Shown here: piece after piece, positions 1 to 11,415 of the stretch
Position numbering within the stretch: position 1 is the stretch's first letter
How the letters are laid out: each line of letters begins with the position of its first letter
NCBI GenBank assembly: GCA_904066235.2
Contig: CAJFCV020000005.1
Span: 9,419,501-9,483,500 of the forward strand
DNA length: 64,000 bases
DNA from: Bursaphelenchus xylophilus
Lineage: Eukaryota > Nematoda > Chromadorea > Rhabditida > Aphelenchoididae
Direction: 5' to 3'
Made by a program: the position numbers and the translations under genes
Notes under the pieces: model-generated
What the model was told of the DNA's origin: nothing
The model's database searches: none
Seen by the model: the letters and a program-made list of their open reading frames with translations, nothing else

Positions 1-3000
1 CATCACAATACTCCAGCACCGTGCAGAAGGAGTCGTTGTCGATGGTGAAGAGGTCGAACAGTTGGACGATTCGTGGATGGTGGAGGGTTTTGTGAATGTC
101 CTTTTCTCGCATCGCGTGTTTCACATAATTCGCTTTTTTGTCTTCTTTCCATTCCTTGTTCACATGATGAATCTTGCAGGCGACGTAGCGGTTCTCATCC
201 AGATCATAGGCCCGCCACACTTCGCTGAAAAAATTTCGACATTAACTTAAAAAAATTTCAAATTCTGCTATCTAATGGTCGTGAATACAACATAATTTCC
301 ATCATAAAAATTTGGATTTCATCTTGATTACCGTTTTACATCAAAAAAAAAATCAACATTTCCTTATTTTAGGTATTAAATTTGCCAAAAAATGTCCAAA
401 TTTTTTAAGTCAACGCCTCCTTCCCTAAAATCCAACAAAAAAATATTGAAAACACATACCTAAAGCCTCCTTTGCCCAGCAATGACATCAACAAATATCG
501 TTCATTCAGCACAATATGATTCTTGAACCTCGACTGCTCTTCACATTGAATCCTTTTCATCTCTCTGATGTGCAGATTCCTCTCTCTTTCCAGCCGATCC
601 TTCTCCATGAGTATGTCGGCTTCATCTCGCTTCAGGTGCTCACGTCTAAGCTTCAGAATTTCCTCCTGTTCATAGATCTCCTGCGTTGTCATTTCTTTTG
701 GTGTTTCTGGTCGAAGGAAGGTCCCATCATCGAATGTACCACGTGGAACTTCACTGGGAGCTGCTACAGACACCGAGGGACTTGCTGGCTCCGTGATTGC
801 TCTGAAATATGACGAGCTTAAATTTTTTCACATTTGATCTCATGGATAACATAATTTTGTGCATTTTCGAGAGGACTCCATGCTTAAATTGTTCCAAAAG
901 GCTTTACCAAGGTCAATTCTTATTTAGAAAACAGAAACCTCTCGATTTCCTCTTATGCATTATTCAGCACTACATTAACCATGGTCAAGGTCAACCTAAA
1001 CTTCGAAAAAATCACGTAGAACACTCACCTTTTTGATTCCTTTGCTCCTTTTCGCTTCCGCAGGTTACCAGACATGTTCTGGATTTCATTTTTCTCCTTG
1101 TTCAGCTTCTCCAACTTCATGTTTATCTCCTCCATGGCATACCCGTCTGTCCATTGGTCCTTGAAATGCTCTCCTATCCTAGTTGGCCGGAATTGCCCAA
1201 TCCGCAGCTGATCCTCCAGATTCTTCTCTCTGGCATCTTTTCGAGCTGCCTTGGACTTCTCCACGAGCAATAATCGAATAACTTCCTTGTATTGGGTTGT
1301 TCTTCGTTTCTCAGTTTGAAGTTCGCTGGTCAATCGATGGATTTCCTCGCCAAGATGCTTGACCTGCCGCTCGTTCTGATAAGCTGTGGAGGTGGAGGAG
1401 GAGGAAGAGCAGGTGGGAAGGATGGAATTGTCGTTTCCATCGGCTTTACAATCTTTACAGTCGTTCGTTTCCAACAAGGAGTTGTGATCCTTGGAATCCT
1501 GGGAAAGCGACCGTTTTCGGAAAGGAACTCGACCATTCACCGAGGTGGGAGTTTGAGGATCCGATGGCAAACTGCCGTTGTGCTCCTTGACGTGCTTTGG
1601 AGTCTGAAATCAAAGAATTGAAGAAAAATAATATTTTAGGTAGCAGCAAAATAAATTGATCCGGAATAATATTTTTTAGTAAAACTAAATTCTAAAATTG
1701 ATTTCTATTAGCTAAAAAGTCTGTAGGCTTACTAAAAATACCAAAACCGGCTGGTTTTCTTTATCTTCCAAGAAGTAAAAAATAATTTACCCACCAACAC
1801 CTGGAGCATGATGAAGGTATCAGTTTTTTTGTAAAATTTGATGGGTCTGGATGCGAGAAAGAGAAGTAGGACCTAGAACCACCAGTCTGCTAGGCCTGCC
1901 ACCACAGTATGGACGATATTAAACCTTACCCATCAAAAATCCAAAACCCCAAAAAAACCAAAAAAAAATTGTACCCCGAAAATTTGAATTTTTCAATTTC
2001 CCGCGAAATTTCGGAACGTCAAAGAACAGAAACAAGTTCTTTGACCCGAATGGTTAGATAAGAGTGTTCTACGGCCAGTTTCTCCCGACAAAACTAAAAT
2101 TCAAAGCAAATAATCAAGAACTCACCCGATCTCCCCGTTCCTTCTTCTCACTTCTGGGCGTTTTTGCTTTCGTTTCGCCGGATGCGGCTTTCCGTTTGCG
2201 TGGTGGCTTCACACTGACCGGAGTCGAGGCTCCGGTCGCGTTACCCGTTGAATTTCCGTTCGGCTGGAGTTCGGTCGGCCGTTTCGGGGTGTTCTCCGCG
2301 TTCTCGTGGGCCGACCCGCTCGTGGAGACGGAGTTGTTGGACAACGACTCGTTGCTACCCGTTGGAGCGTTGAGACTGGGCTGGGGAATGTTTTGTGGGA
2401 CAAGCTGAGGATGGGTGGGTGTGGGTGGAGTGCGATTGGGACGGTAGTCGGGCGGCCCGACACCGTAAATGTTCAGATTCTCGTTGGAGGTGGACGGGAT
2501 GGCTAGCATGGGGACAAGTTGTTCCGTTGCCGGCTTCACTGGGGTTTGATGATTTCCGTTGGAGTACTGAAACGGAGATGGATTAGTAAGGATATTTGGA
2601 CGGGGAAAAGTGGGTCGGAAAAGGGATTGCGCAATAAACAGAAATCGATATTATACTTGATGACTAAACCCGGAAGTCAGATGAATTTCCGACACAAATC
2701 AATGTTTAAACTTAAACTTGTGAGACTGTTGAATCCAAAGACTCTAAAGTGTCTAGAAAAGCTCAAATCACATGATCAGTTTATATTAAATCAGACATAA
2801 AAATCAAAAACAAGGCAAAGTCCCACTATCATATAAACCTATGCCCGGAAATGCGTCTCAATCCCCTCAAAATTTCTCATCGACCTGCCTCGTCAGGAAT
2901 GCAACCACCAAATTGCCAAATCTCAACCATACTGCCTAACACTCGCCATCAAAGAACGAAAATCGAATAGAAAAAAGGTCACGAATTTCGGCTAAACCCC

Positions 3001-4615
3001 CAAAATTATAGGAAAAAGTGCGGTCAGAAAAGGGTTCGGAAAAACATGTGATATAAAACGGTCGGCGTCGGGAATAAGAAGACAAAGAGTTGTTGACTAT
3101 GGTACTTGAAGGAAATTTATACTCACCAAAAAAATGGGGGGAAAAATAAATTTTCTCTTCTCGGAACAAGAAATTGATGACTATCATTGTAAACAAACAG
3201 TGTTAGAGGGTGGCTAAACGTAGAGTGGTAGAGATGGACTTTAAATTATTTCTAATGAGTAATCAGATCAAAATCTATGTCTTGGCCAACCATTCTTGAC
3301 CAAATTCGGACAATTTTGACCTTATCTTACCCTCTAGACACCATGTGTGAAGATTAATATCAAAAATCTTAAATTTTCCTTTCAAAAGTTCCCAAAAATA
3401 TCAGAAACACGTCTAGCAAGCCATCTTAATGTCGAAATGGTGAAAAAGAAGTCAACAAAAAGGTCAAAACATTATCTACGAAACGCTCATCACCTTCAAC
3501 GCCAAGTATAATATCACCTCAATTTATGTGATTTTCCGAGCCCTTTTTGATCAGCAGACATTCTGTTGGTCCCCCCTATGACGTGATCGAGCAAAGATCA
3601 ATGTCCCAACAAAAAAGGATGGCCTTGAAATTGTGGGAAATTAAAGAAAATAGATGATATTTGTATTTTGGGAGGGATTAGGCTTTGTTTTTTCGAAAAT
3701 TGTAAGTTATTCCTACCGTATGGCCAATTATGGCTGTTATTTTTCGGCGCTCTAATTCACAGGGAATTGGGAATTCAAGAGGGAGGCAGAAAATGATTAC
3801 GAAAGGCCGGCAAAATGGCCTAAAAATCGAAAAACGAAAAAATTTCTTGTTCGGGAAATAGTTCGAATTGCGGCGCGCAGATTTTTTTTTCAAATTTGGC
3901 GCGCTTTTTTTACTCACCCATCCTTTAGAACTCTGGCCTTTGTTTTGCAAAGCCTACCGAGATATCGAACGGTCTTTTCAGACGGACACCAAAAACTGGT
4001 GAGAATTGGCCAGATTTTAAAAATCGAAAAAAATCAAGCTTTGGGAAAAAGCATAAAAATCTCGGTAGCTGTTAGACAACTGTAGCCTCAATTTGAGCCA
4101 AATGTCATCAAAATTTTATCTTTTTTGTGGCCTTATAAAAAAACTAGCACGAAGTTTCAAAATATAAGCAATTATCGCCCCAAAAATTTTACTTTTAGGA
4201 GCAATCGACCTCAGAAAAGACTACGTCGTCTAAGACCTCCATAAAAATTGCCACAGATCCCAGAAATGCCGAGAAAAAGCCAGCAGTTTCCAGAAAACGC
4301 CAATCCTTTTTCGCGGGCTAATCTCGCTGCTCCTCACTAAATTTGAAAAACACAACCCAAAAACTGAGACCCACCTGTAAGTGCGGCTGCGCGACCGCCG
4401 TGCGGAACACACAATGCGGCGGGGTTTGGAGGAGGGGCGCCGACGAGTAGGCCAGTGTGTCCAGCGACGCGGGCAACGAGGGCTCGTCGCACTTGAAGGC
4501 GCTGGAGCCGGCGCCCGCCACGATCTGCTCACCCGATTCGGTGGTGGCCATCCGGGCCACGCTCTGCTGCTGGTCGTGTTGCTGCGGCACCGCGTTCAAC
4601 AACAATGCGGAGTGA
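1..4615 (-). CDS. tlk-1: Tousled-like serine/threonine kinase (partial; 3' end off the left edge)
   Basis: Five minus-strand exons splice in frame: 4375-4615, 2126-2566, 1029-1603, 460-801 and 1-224, each with GTRNGT-type donors and TTTCAG acceptors. The first three encode a low-complexity Ser/Thr/Pro/Asn-rich N-terminus with basic patches ([15 protein letters not shown]) suited to nuclear import. The next part is charged coiled coil ([20 protein letters not shown]; then [19 protein letters not shown]). The kinase domain begins [20 protein letters not shown] with the glycine loop, followed by [10 protein letters not shown] carrying the ATP-binding lysine and LEYCD at the hinge. This order and these words are diagnostic of Tousled-like kinases, which phosphorylate the histone chaperone Asf1 and act in chromatin assembly and mitosis. 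The C-terminal half of the kinase is outside the window. Exon 4375-4615 is open through its acceptor, so either an upstream exon supplies the start or the transcript is trans-spliced at 4616 and begins at Met 4551 (MATTESGEQ). Confidence 0.93.
2567..4374. other. large intron of tlk-1, no gene seen
   Basis: This 1.8-kb stretch lies between two confidently spliced tlk-1 exons. It has consensus splice sites at both ends, is A/T-rich, and neither strand shows a convincing exon. No recognisable repeat was found beyond short A- and T-tracts. Confidence 0.7.
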
Positions 4616-4713
4616 CTGAAAATGGGCGAATGTAAGGTTGAAAAGTGGCCGGAAATTTTGTGAAAAGTTGGAAAATCAAAAATATTTTTTTTGGAAAATT
4701 AAAAATACATTAA

Positions 4714-4905
4714 TTTGGATGAAACTTGGCATAAATTAAGACTAGAATTTGCTACAGCGCAGGCTAGATTTTCAGCTCGCGCGATCCAGCGGTTATCGAG
4801 ATTTTTAAATCGAAAAAATCCCAAAGAATTAAAAAAATCGCCTCTAGTCTATTATAAAAAACATCGAATATCTCGGTTGAAATTACAAACCACGAACTAA
4901 AATTT
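4714..4905. repeat. diverged copy of the Harbinger-like MITE family
   Basis: The words 'gatgaaacttggcataaatt', 'cagctcgcgcgatc' and 'gagatttttaaatcgaaaaaatc' occur in the same order as in the intact elements at 38222 and 53165. Copies this degraded recur elsewhere (about 5400, 6420, 10370, 13010, 25030, 54290, 61290), so the family is old and abundant here. Confidence 0.4.
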
Positions 4906-4909
4906 TCAG

Positions 4910-7900
4910 GAATTGACCTTTCACCCACACAGAAAGACACTGCCAAATTTGGAAAAAATCGAATTTTCCGCCCTCGAGAAATTTGAATATAAAAAAAAAT
5001 ATTCGAAAAACGGTGTAAAAAACAGAATTCGCAAGTCTTATAAAAACCAAAGAAAATGGAAGAGTAGTGGGCTGCTGGAATTTGGGGGTGATCCGATTCA
5101 AGTGTCTTTTCCAAAAGAAAAATTCGAAAAAAAGTTTTTTGTTCGCGGCGAGAGAAGGAAAAGGGTGGAAAAACAATCTAACAGTGGAGAGTTTGTTTGT
5201 CTCATCACGTGTCATGCAAGCCCAATATGTCCGAGGGCCCTTTTAGTGGCTAAATTTTTCGATGACAGCGGATTTGGAAATTATTTTTGGAAAAAATAAA
5301 ATGGGTGAAAATTGGAAAAAATTGTGAAAAATTGAAAATTTAATTCTCAAAAATAAAACAACCGAATTTTTTCATATTTTGCCCAAATACTGTATGCACT
5401 TATTTTATGAAGTCCTGAAAATTTTAGCAAATGCTATGCAAGTAGCACCGAGATATTCAACAATCCTTGCAGAGGATAAACCCAAAAAAATGATGAGAAA
5501 TGGTCTTTTATGTCTTCAAAAATATTAATCCACTTTTTGCCAAGTTTCATCACAACATGTCGAAACAAATGTTTAGCTTAATTTCGCGTCCAACGAAGCC
5601 AAAAAATCAATATAAAACGCGAAACAAACGGCTGTATAAACAACCTAATTCCAACTAAACAAACTAACACCTTCCAAGTCTCATTAAAAAATAAAACTAA
5701 AGTAAAATCTCCCCAAAACCCTGAAAACATTCATAGTAAGAGGACGCGAAAATCGACTTCGAAAATTGAAGCAGCCGTCTCATGAAGCTGGAAAAACTCG
5801 CCCCGAAAATATTGTAAGTTAAAGAAACGAAAGGGCTTCGAAAAGCTACGTTTCACCCCGATTCCGCTCTTGGTCAGCAGCACTTTGTCCTGCACACCTT
5901 CCATCCTCTTTTTTCTTCTTCTTTCCCCCTTCTCTTTCCCCCAAGTTTTTATTTTTCCACTTTTTTCGGGGCGAAAATCATTCTCGATTGAGGGGAAAAG
6001 AAAACAACGGGTGAAAGGATGCGGAGAAAAAGGATTGTGGCCTGGGCCAGAGAAATTGAATAGCCGAGACAGAAGGTCCAGGACGTTCAGAAGACCCCGT
6101 TCCGTGTTTTTCACAGTGTTCGGAGTGAACGAATGGATGACGTTGTTTTATTTCCTACATAAAAAATTGAAGAAATCCCCTGTAAAAACATGTTTTTTCA
6201 GGTGCAGGATCTTAGAGGGGGGACATCGATTTTTTTCAAAATTTTAGTCAAAAAATCAGCAAGAGTTAGAAATCAAACTAGCCTAATATTAAGCATTGAT
6301 CTAGAAAATCCATTGATTAATTCAAACCTCAAAGGCCCTCGAAAATCCCTCTCAGTTCTTTTTGTTCGACTAGTCGATTTTTACCAAAACTCTAGCAAAG
6401 AATCAGCATACACTCCTGATCAATGGCTGAAAATTTGAGCAGCTGCATGGCAAATCCAGCAAAGATATTGAACAATCTTTTCAGAGAAACCTATTTTTAT
6501 AGGAGATTTTATAGCCAACATTTAACACAACGCTCCGTAGAATAAATACTTCTTGTTTCAAAAAACAAGAAAAACTTGAATTCTCGTCACCATTCGAACA
6601 ATGAATTGCAGCAATTTTTGCAAATCTCATGTTAAAACCTCGGACATGTCTTTGAGAGTCCTAACCTAAATTCCCCCCAGATTTCATCAAAAATAATCAA
6701 ATCCAAGCTTTTAACTTGAGCATTTTCTTACTCAACGATTGAATCTTTTATAATAAATCTCTCCGAACACCTAGAATTTTCCGCCAGAACAGTGTTGAGA
6801 GAAGCGGAGAGGGTCGATAACAAGGGCCGAAAAGGACGCCCAAGTTCCTGTAGGAGTCAATGGTCTCATGCGCTTTTGGTTTTATAGTCTAAACGGCTTG
6901 TTATTGAGATTGTTTTCTGTTGGCGTTCGAAAAAATAAATTCGGGGGGAAGCAAGTGAAGATTTAAACATCGGGTTGCTATGGAGACTTTTGCTATATTT
7001 GGTTGATAAATTAATTGAATTGGTGTTTGAATAAGCGGTTTAGAAAGATTTTAAAGGAGCAGAAAATGGCTTGGCTTACGTCTTGGCCGACTTTTTTGAA
7101 TGCAAAAATAATGAAGTACGAAGGAGAAAATTGAAAAATGATGACTAAAAAATCAAAAGGTAATGCTGAGATTTTTATGGAATGCGAGAAAAATTAAAAT
7201 TAAGATTTTTTATCATCCATCCGAGAATTTTGACCCCCGGTTTTCGAAAACTGCCATGATTTTTGGTCAAAATCTTTTTGATTTTACTTGCTAAAAGAAA
7301 AATAAAAAAAAAACTGCCAAAGAAAAAAATGGCTCATAATTTTTCAGAGGGAACTCCAAAGTTTCTAGCCAAACTTTCTGCTCTTTCAATCCCCTAAAAT
7401 CCGAAGAAAAGCGGTAAAAAAACGTTGTGGACGCACCTTTTCTTCTTCGCTCGCCAATGGGAAACCGGAATTACAGCGGGTTGAGGAATGGTAGTAGTGG
7501 CCGAGTGAAGAATCTTTTAAGAGGACGAAGCCTTTCGAAGGCCGGTTTCGGAGCCCACAAAAACACTGTGTCGCTTTTCCCGGGCCTAGGTTTGTGTGTG
7601 TGTGTGTGAGCCGGGGGGAAAGGGGGCAGCAGGAAGAGTTCTTGTTTCACCCTCGGCTTTCTTGTTGTGGTCGTCGGTTAAAGCCAAGAAGGATGCCGTA
7701 CTTGTCCTGGCATTCACCCGTTTGGTGTGTGAGGTGTGTGACGTGTTCCGGGGCGATCTTGGATGTGCGGCGAGATGGGGAGAGAGAGGAAGTGGAGGGC
7801 CGCTAGAGATTTGTGTGTGTGTTTTTTTTTGAGAGAGGTCGAAACTGAGCGTCGACAAAATGGAATGGATTCTTTAGGAGACTCCGTAAATACCTGCAAA

Positions 7901-9085
7901 AACCGAGGGGGTTGGGGTGTCGTCGGAAGGGACGATTAATGAGTCGCGAGGTGAGTGACGATAATATCAGTAGCGGACTGAAAAATTATACGGAATATGG
8001 GAGCTCGAACTCTATGATCCTAATGGAAATTATTTGAAATTACAGGAAAAAGGGCTGTTTTTGATTTGCAACACCGGGGTTTGCAATGCTTAGGCAAAAC
8101 ATGGCAGAAACTGGAGAAACCCTTCAAAACAGCTGTTTAAAACGGTTGATGCTAACAGAAGAGAAGACTATTTTTTAACAGTGGCTTTGTTTACCTAGTT
8201 TTTAGGCCCAAACTCACAGAAGATACCATCCAAAAATCATCAAAAATGACTTCCAAGTAAAAGCCTCTTCAGCCCTTCATGACCGAATCTCTCTCTCTCA
8301 AAGCATAGGCCTTATGACCATGCTCCGAACTCCAAAAACCCCCCGTTTGCACCCCCAAAGCAGTCCCATCGTTTTGGTGGCGACGGAAATCTTTTAGACG
8401 GATGTTTAAAAGGGTCAAAACTATGTTTGGGGGACGAGAAGAGGAAAGAGAGAATTTCGAAGAGGCAACGGCTTTTTTCTTCTCCGCTCTTCCCCACACC
8501 GCTTTTTTGACAACTTGAGTTGGGGTCGACGAGCCTAGTTGTAGTAAGTGAGCGGAGAACTCCGGCGGAAAAGCGTCTTTAAAGGGCTGGGGCGAAGAAA
8601 AATGGGGAAAAAAGAGGCACCCAAATGAAGAGGGAGCCGCATTCTCGTTGAGGATTGTCGCAATCGGCGGAGACGACGGCGAGAAAGCACCAGTGGGCCA
8701 TAGAACGCATAGTGATGGGAAAAGAAACGGCTGATGGCCGCTTTTTCGCCGCGAAAAAAAGAGTGGACTCCCGATTGAGGAGGAAGTGTCGATTGGAAGT
8801 TGGGCTACATCTTGCAACATAGAGAGAGAGTGGAGGTCCGCTGGAGACGGGCGTGAGGGAAACGGATCAGCTAGCGGTTTATGAGTGCGAAAGAAACGGA
8901 TATGTTGACGGGAAGGGAGGAGGTGAGGGGCGATGTTTGATAGGTCTTTATATGGCGGTTTAACGGGGCAGGGGGGGCTTAATGAGCGGGATGAATGGGT
9001 TGGAGGAAGGGTAGGTTAAGAGGAAACATACATGGATTTTGGGAGTAGTCAGATCAACGGCTAGAGTCATCATTCGATTGGAAAA
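4910..9085. other. non-coding DNA upstream of (or first intron of) tlk-1
   Basis: About 4.2 kb without a supportable exon. From 7430 to 8960 it is richer in G and C with GA- and GT-rich tracts, as is common at nematode promoters; a 183-codon minus-strand ORF (8269-8820) lies here but has no recognisable domain. The rest is A/T-rich intron-like sequence with degenerate repeat fragments. Confidence 0.5.
7593..7608. repeat. short (TG)n microsatellite
   Basis: Eight TG units in a row are seen directly. A looser GT-rich patch follows at about 7724-7742 and 7811-7822, so the tract sits inside a wider GT-biased promoter-like region. Confidence 0.9.
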
Positions 9086-9090
9086 GGAGT

Positions 9091-9489
9091 GTGAATTGGT
9101 GTATAATAAAAATTTTGGGACTAGGCTCGGTTTCTTGTTCTAGAAACCGTCTAACTCTAATATCGGTCAAATTCAGACCCTTATATAGTAAAAGCGCCCT
9201 ACAACAAACAATTTCAAGTATGTCCCAATCAGCTTCAAAGTCTATGGACAACATTAACAATCGTCATTCTTCCCTTTTGGACTGGCAAACAGGCCGAATT
9301 TCAAATTTATCCCCGGAAATCCAACCTAATCCAGGCCCTACTTCTGACTTCTTTGAAACACTCTCAAACCTTCCAATTCTTTTCCCGCAAGACAGCCAGC
9401 ATTCTATGATTTCGTAAAATCCCTCACAATACCAATAAACAGACGGGGGATCGAGGGCGTACGCCTCAGAATCAACCCTTTTTGCTAAA
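9091..9489 (+). mobile_element. remnant of a non-LTR (LINE) retrotransposon with a 2A-like NPGP motif
   Basis: The frame 9091-9417 contains SNLSPEIQPNPGPTSDFFET. NPGP preceded by an acidic/aliphatic pair is the 2A-like motif found near the start of many CR1/L1-type LINE ORFs (consensus D-V/I-E-x-NPGP). The frame then breaks and a second frame (9402-9489) continues with YDFVKSLTIPINRRGIEGVR, which also looks coding. No endonuclease or reverse transcriptase core is present nearby, so this is a short decayed 5' piece. The assignment rests on the motif alone; chance is not excluded. Confidence 0.45.
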
Positions 9490-10853
9490 ACCGGCACACA
9501 AAGAATCAAACGAGGGAGGAAGAGAGGTGAAAGGGTGCAGAAATGAGCTCGGACTTGTCTTATTTATGTTCAGAAGGGACATTAAATGGCAGCTTGGACT
9601 TGCGTATGAAGGGAGACAAAGAAGCGAGGAAGAAATCTACAGGAAAGCGAGGGCTGGCGTAACAAATTTACAGCCGCTGTAAATAAGGATTAGATATTTA
9701 GAGGCGGACAAGAAGATTTTACCAAGCTTGGATGACAAACTGTTAAGCCAAGAAACGGAGAAAACGGATGCTTCAGTTTCTGTCATCAAAAATTGCGGAC
9801 GGAAAAGCCTTTGTTTTTTGGCAACAGCAGTGTGTAATTGGGCGAGTTCTTGGTGTAAAACTCTCCGCGAGAAGTTGAAAATCCAAGCAATTAGTTCTAA
9901 TGGATTGGGGGTCGAAATGGAAAAAAACGGATGAAATTAAGGGATCTTGCGCGGATTAGGTCGCTAAACAACGTGGAACGAAAGCTGCGACGTCTAACCG
10001 ATTTATTGTCGATCGCTGAGGTTTCATGTCGGATTTTATTCGGAATGACACATTAAAGCGTTGTAAAATCTTTTGGCGATTTTGGAATGGGATGGGGATT
10101 TGAAACGGCAATTCCGGGACCATTAGTCGCAGCATTGGGAATCAATTTTGGCAAGGTTTTATATGACAGAAAAAAATCATTTTTCAAAGACATGTAGGTC
10201 CAAAATTCTCAGGTAAATTTTTGTAAAGATTATCGAAAATTTTGAGGCGGAAGTTTCCCTAATCTTTTTGATTTTTGCGTTCCTACAGATAAAAATTGAA
10301 GTCGTTCTTGCAACGTGCAATAAAATCTTTCAAAATAAAATTATAGTTCTCGAAGGTTCAAAGATTTTTTCTTTGACCGTCTCTCCCACTATTTTCTAAG
10401 GTTTTCATCTGCAAAGATCGTTGAATACACCGACGGTGTCTGCAAAGCCTGATCTAAGATTTTCAGAAATTATTTTTGGGACCCGTAGGTTTTTGGGATA
10501 AAAACGGAGGAAAATTTCAGGTTCGCTAAACTTTGAGTTCTTTAAACTTGGGCGAAGTTACCTACTAGCCCTTGCAAAACTTTCATAAGGCTCCAGTTTT
10601 GCTATGTAAAGACTTGCTGCACTGGAAAAGTCATATTGAAAAATCAAGACCCCCAAAAAAGAGATAAAATTCCATCTCGCCCCAAAGACAAGACGCCGAT
10701 TGTGACGAACGTTGTTGGAGAAGATATATAACCGAAGAAAAGGCGAAATTCCCATTTTTTCGATTTTGGGTACAAACCCAAAGCGCTTAAACCCCCCATC
10801 CGAAGAGCAGGGGCAAGAGGAGGAGGGGTGGGGGCAGAGCGGAAAGGACGGAC
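9490..10853. other. non-coding, nothing assigned
   Basis: No exon with credible splice sites was found on either strand. A diverged MITE-like stretch is visible around 10370-10470 (ctgcaaagatcgttgaatac and related words). Confidence 0.4.
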
Positions 10854-10891
10854 CTTGCTGGTACGTCTCCGAAATTCTGCAGCAGTGGCAT
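10854..10891 (-). CDS. candidate first coding exon of tlk-1 (weak)
   Basis: On the minus strand an ATG at 10891 opens MPLLQNFGDVPA and ends with AG before GT at 10853. The two left-over bases plus the first T of the exon at 4615 would make Ser, giving a frame that runs on into [12 protein letters not shown]. The phase fits and the site lies in a GC-rich promoter-like patch. The donor (AAG|GTCCGT) is poor, however, and the intron would be 6.2 kb. A trans-spliced start at 4551 or an unseen exon is equally possible. Confidence 0.22.
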
Positions 10892-11069
10892 GGCGGGGCT
10901 TGTGTATAAGTTCTTGTGGGGGGTGCTTTTCTCCATTTTCCTATACTTTATTCACCCCCAATCCGTTCGCCATCTTCTCGCCCCTCCAACACAAAAAAAT
11001 AATAGTTTTTGGTCCGGCTGTTTCCACTCGCACTTGCTCTTTACTCCGGTGTCCGAAATCGCCGCGGTT

Positions 11070-11415
11070 CTTCCGCGGCTTGGTGTGTATATTACGGCTA
11101 GTTCGAGGAGGAGCGGAGAGGGTTTTGGCTGAGAAAATTTGGAAAATGGAAACAACACGTCAACTAGGAGTGAAAGGAATCGAAACATTTCGAAATTCGA
11201 ATTTTGATGACAAATGCTCAAAAAAAAAATGTCACGATAATCATAATGTAGCTGAAACAATGAGAATTGAAATTTTAAGGTTCGTATTTGGAAAGCACTC
11301 GGAACGAATTGAAATTAAGATCGGCTATGAAACCCGGCAGATTTTTGAATCGCGTTTTGCAGAGACTTCCGAGAGTTTTAGGTGAAAAAGTGCCCCAGAC
11401 TGCAGCTTTTTTGCC
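11070..11415 (+). repeat. direct duplication, copy 1 (partner at 16321-16662)
   Basis: Begins cttccgcggcttggtgtgta and runs about 345 bases at high identity to 16321-16662 in the same orientation, 5.25 kb away. Differences are mostly single bases plus a 3-base change in an A-run (11220s). The right end grades into sequence resembling the MITE family (cgcgttttgcagagacttcc). A long open frame is shared by both copies, but the base changes are mostly amino-acid changing, so it is probably not coding. Confidence 0.85.

Noticed and set aside
8269..8820. 183-codon minus-strand ORF starting MLQDVAQLPIDTSSS
   Set aside because: It lies in GC-richer promoter-like DNA where long frames arise easily. 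It has no domain and no splice link to tlk-1 that I could find, and its Ser/Pro/Phe composition mirrors low-complexity sequence.
10828..11385. 185-codon plus-strand ORF
   Set aside because: Half of it is the duplicated block also found at 16321, whose differences between copies are mostly amino-acid changing; the rest overlaps promoter-like sequence.
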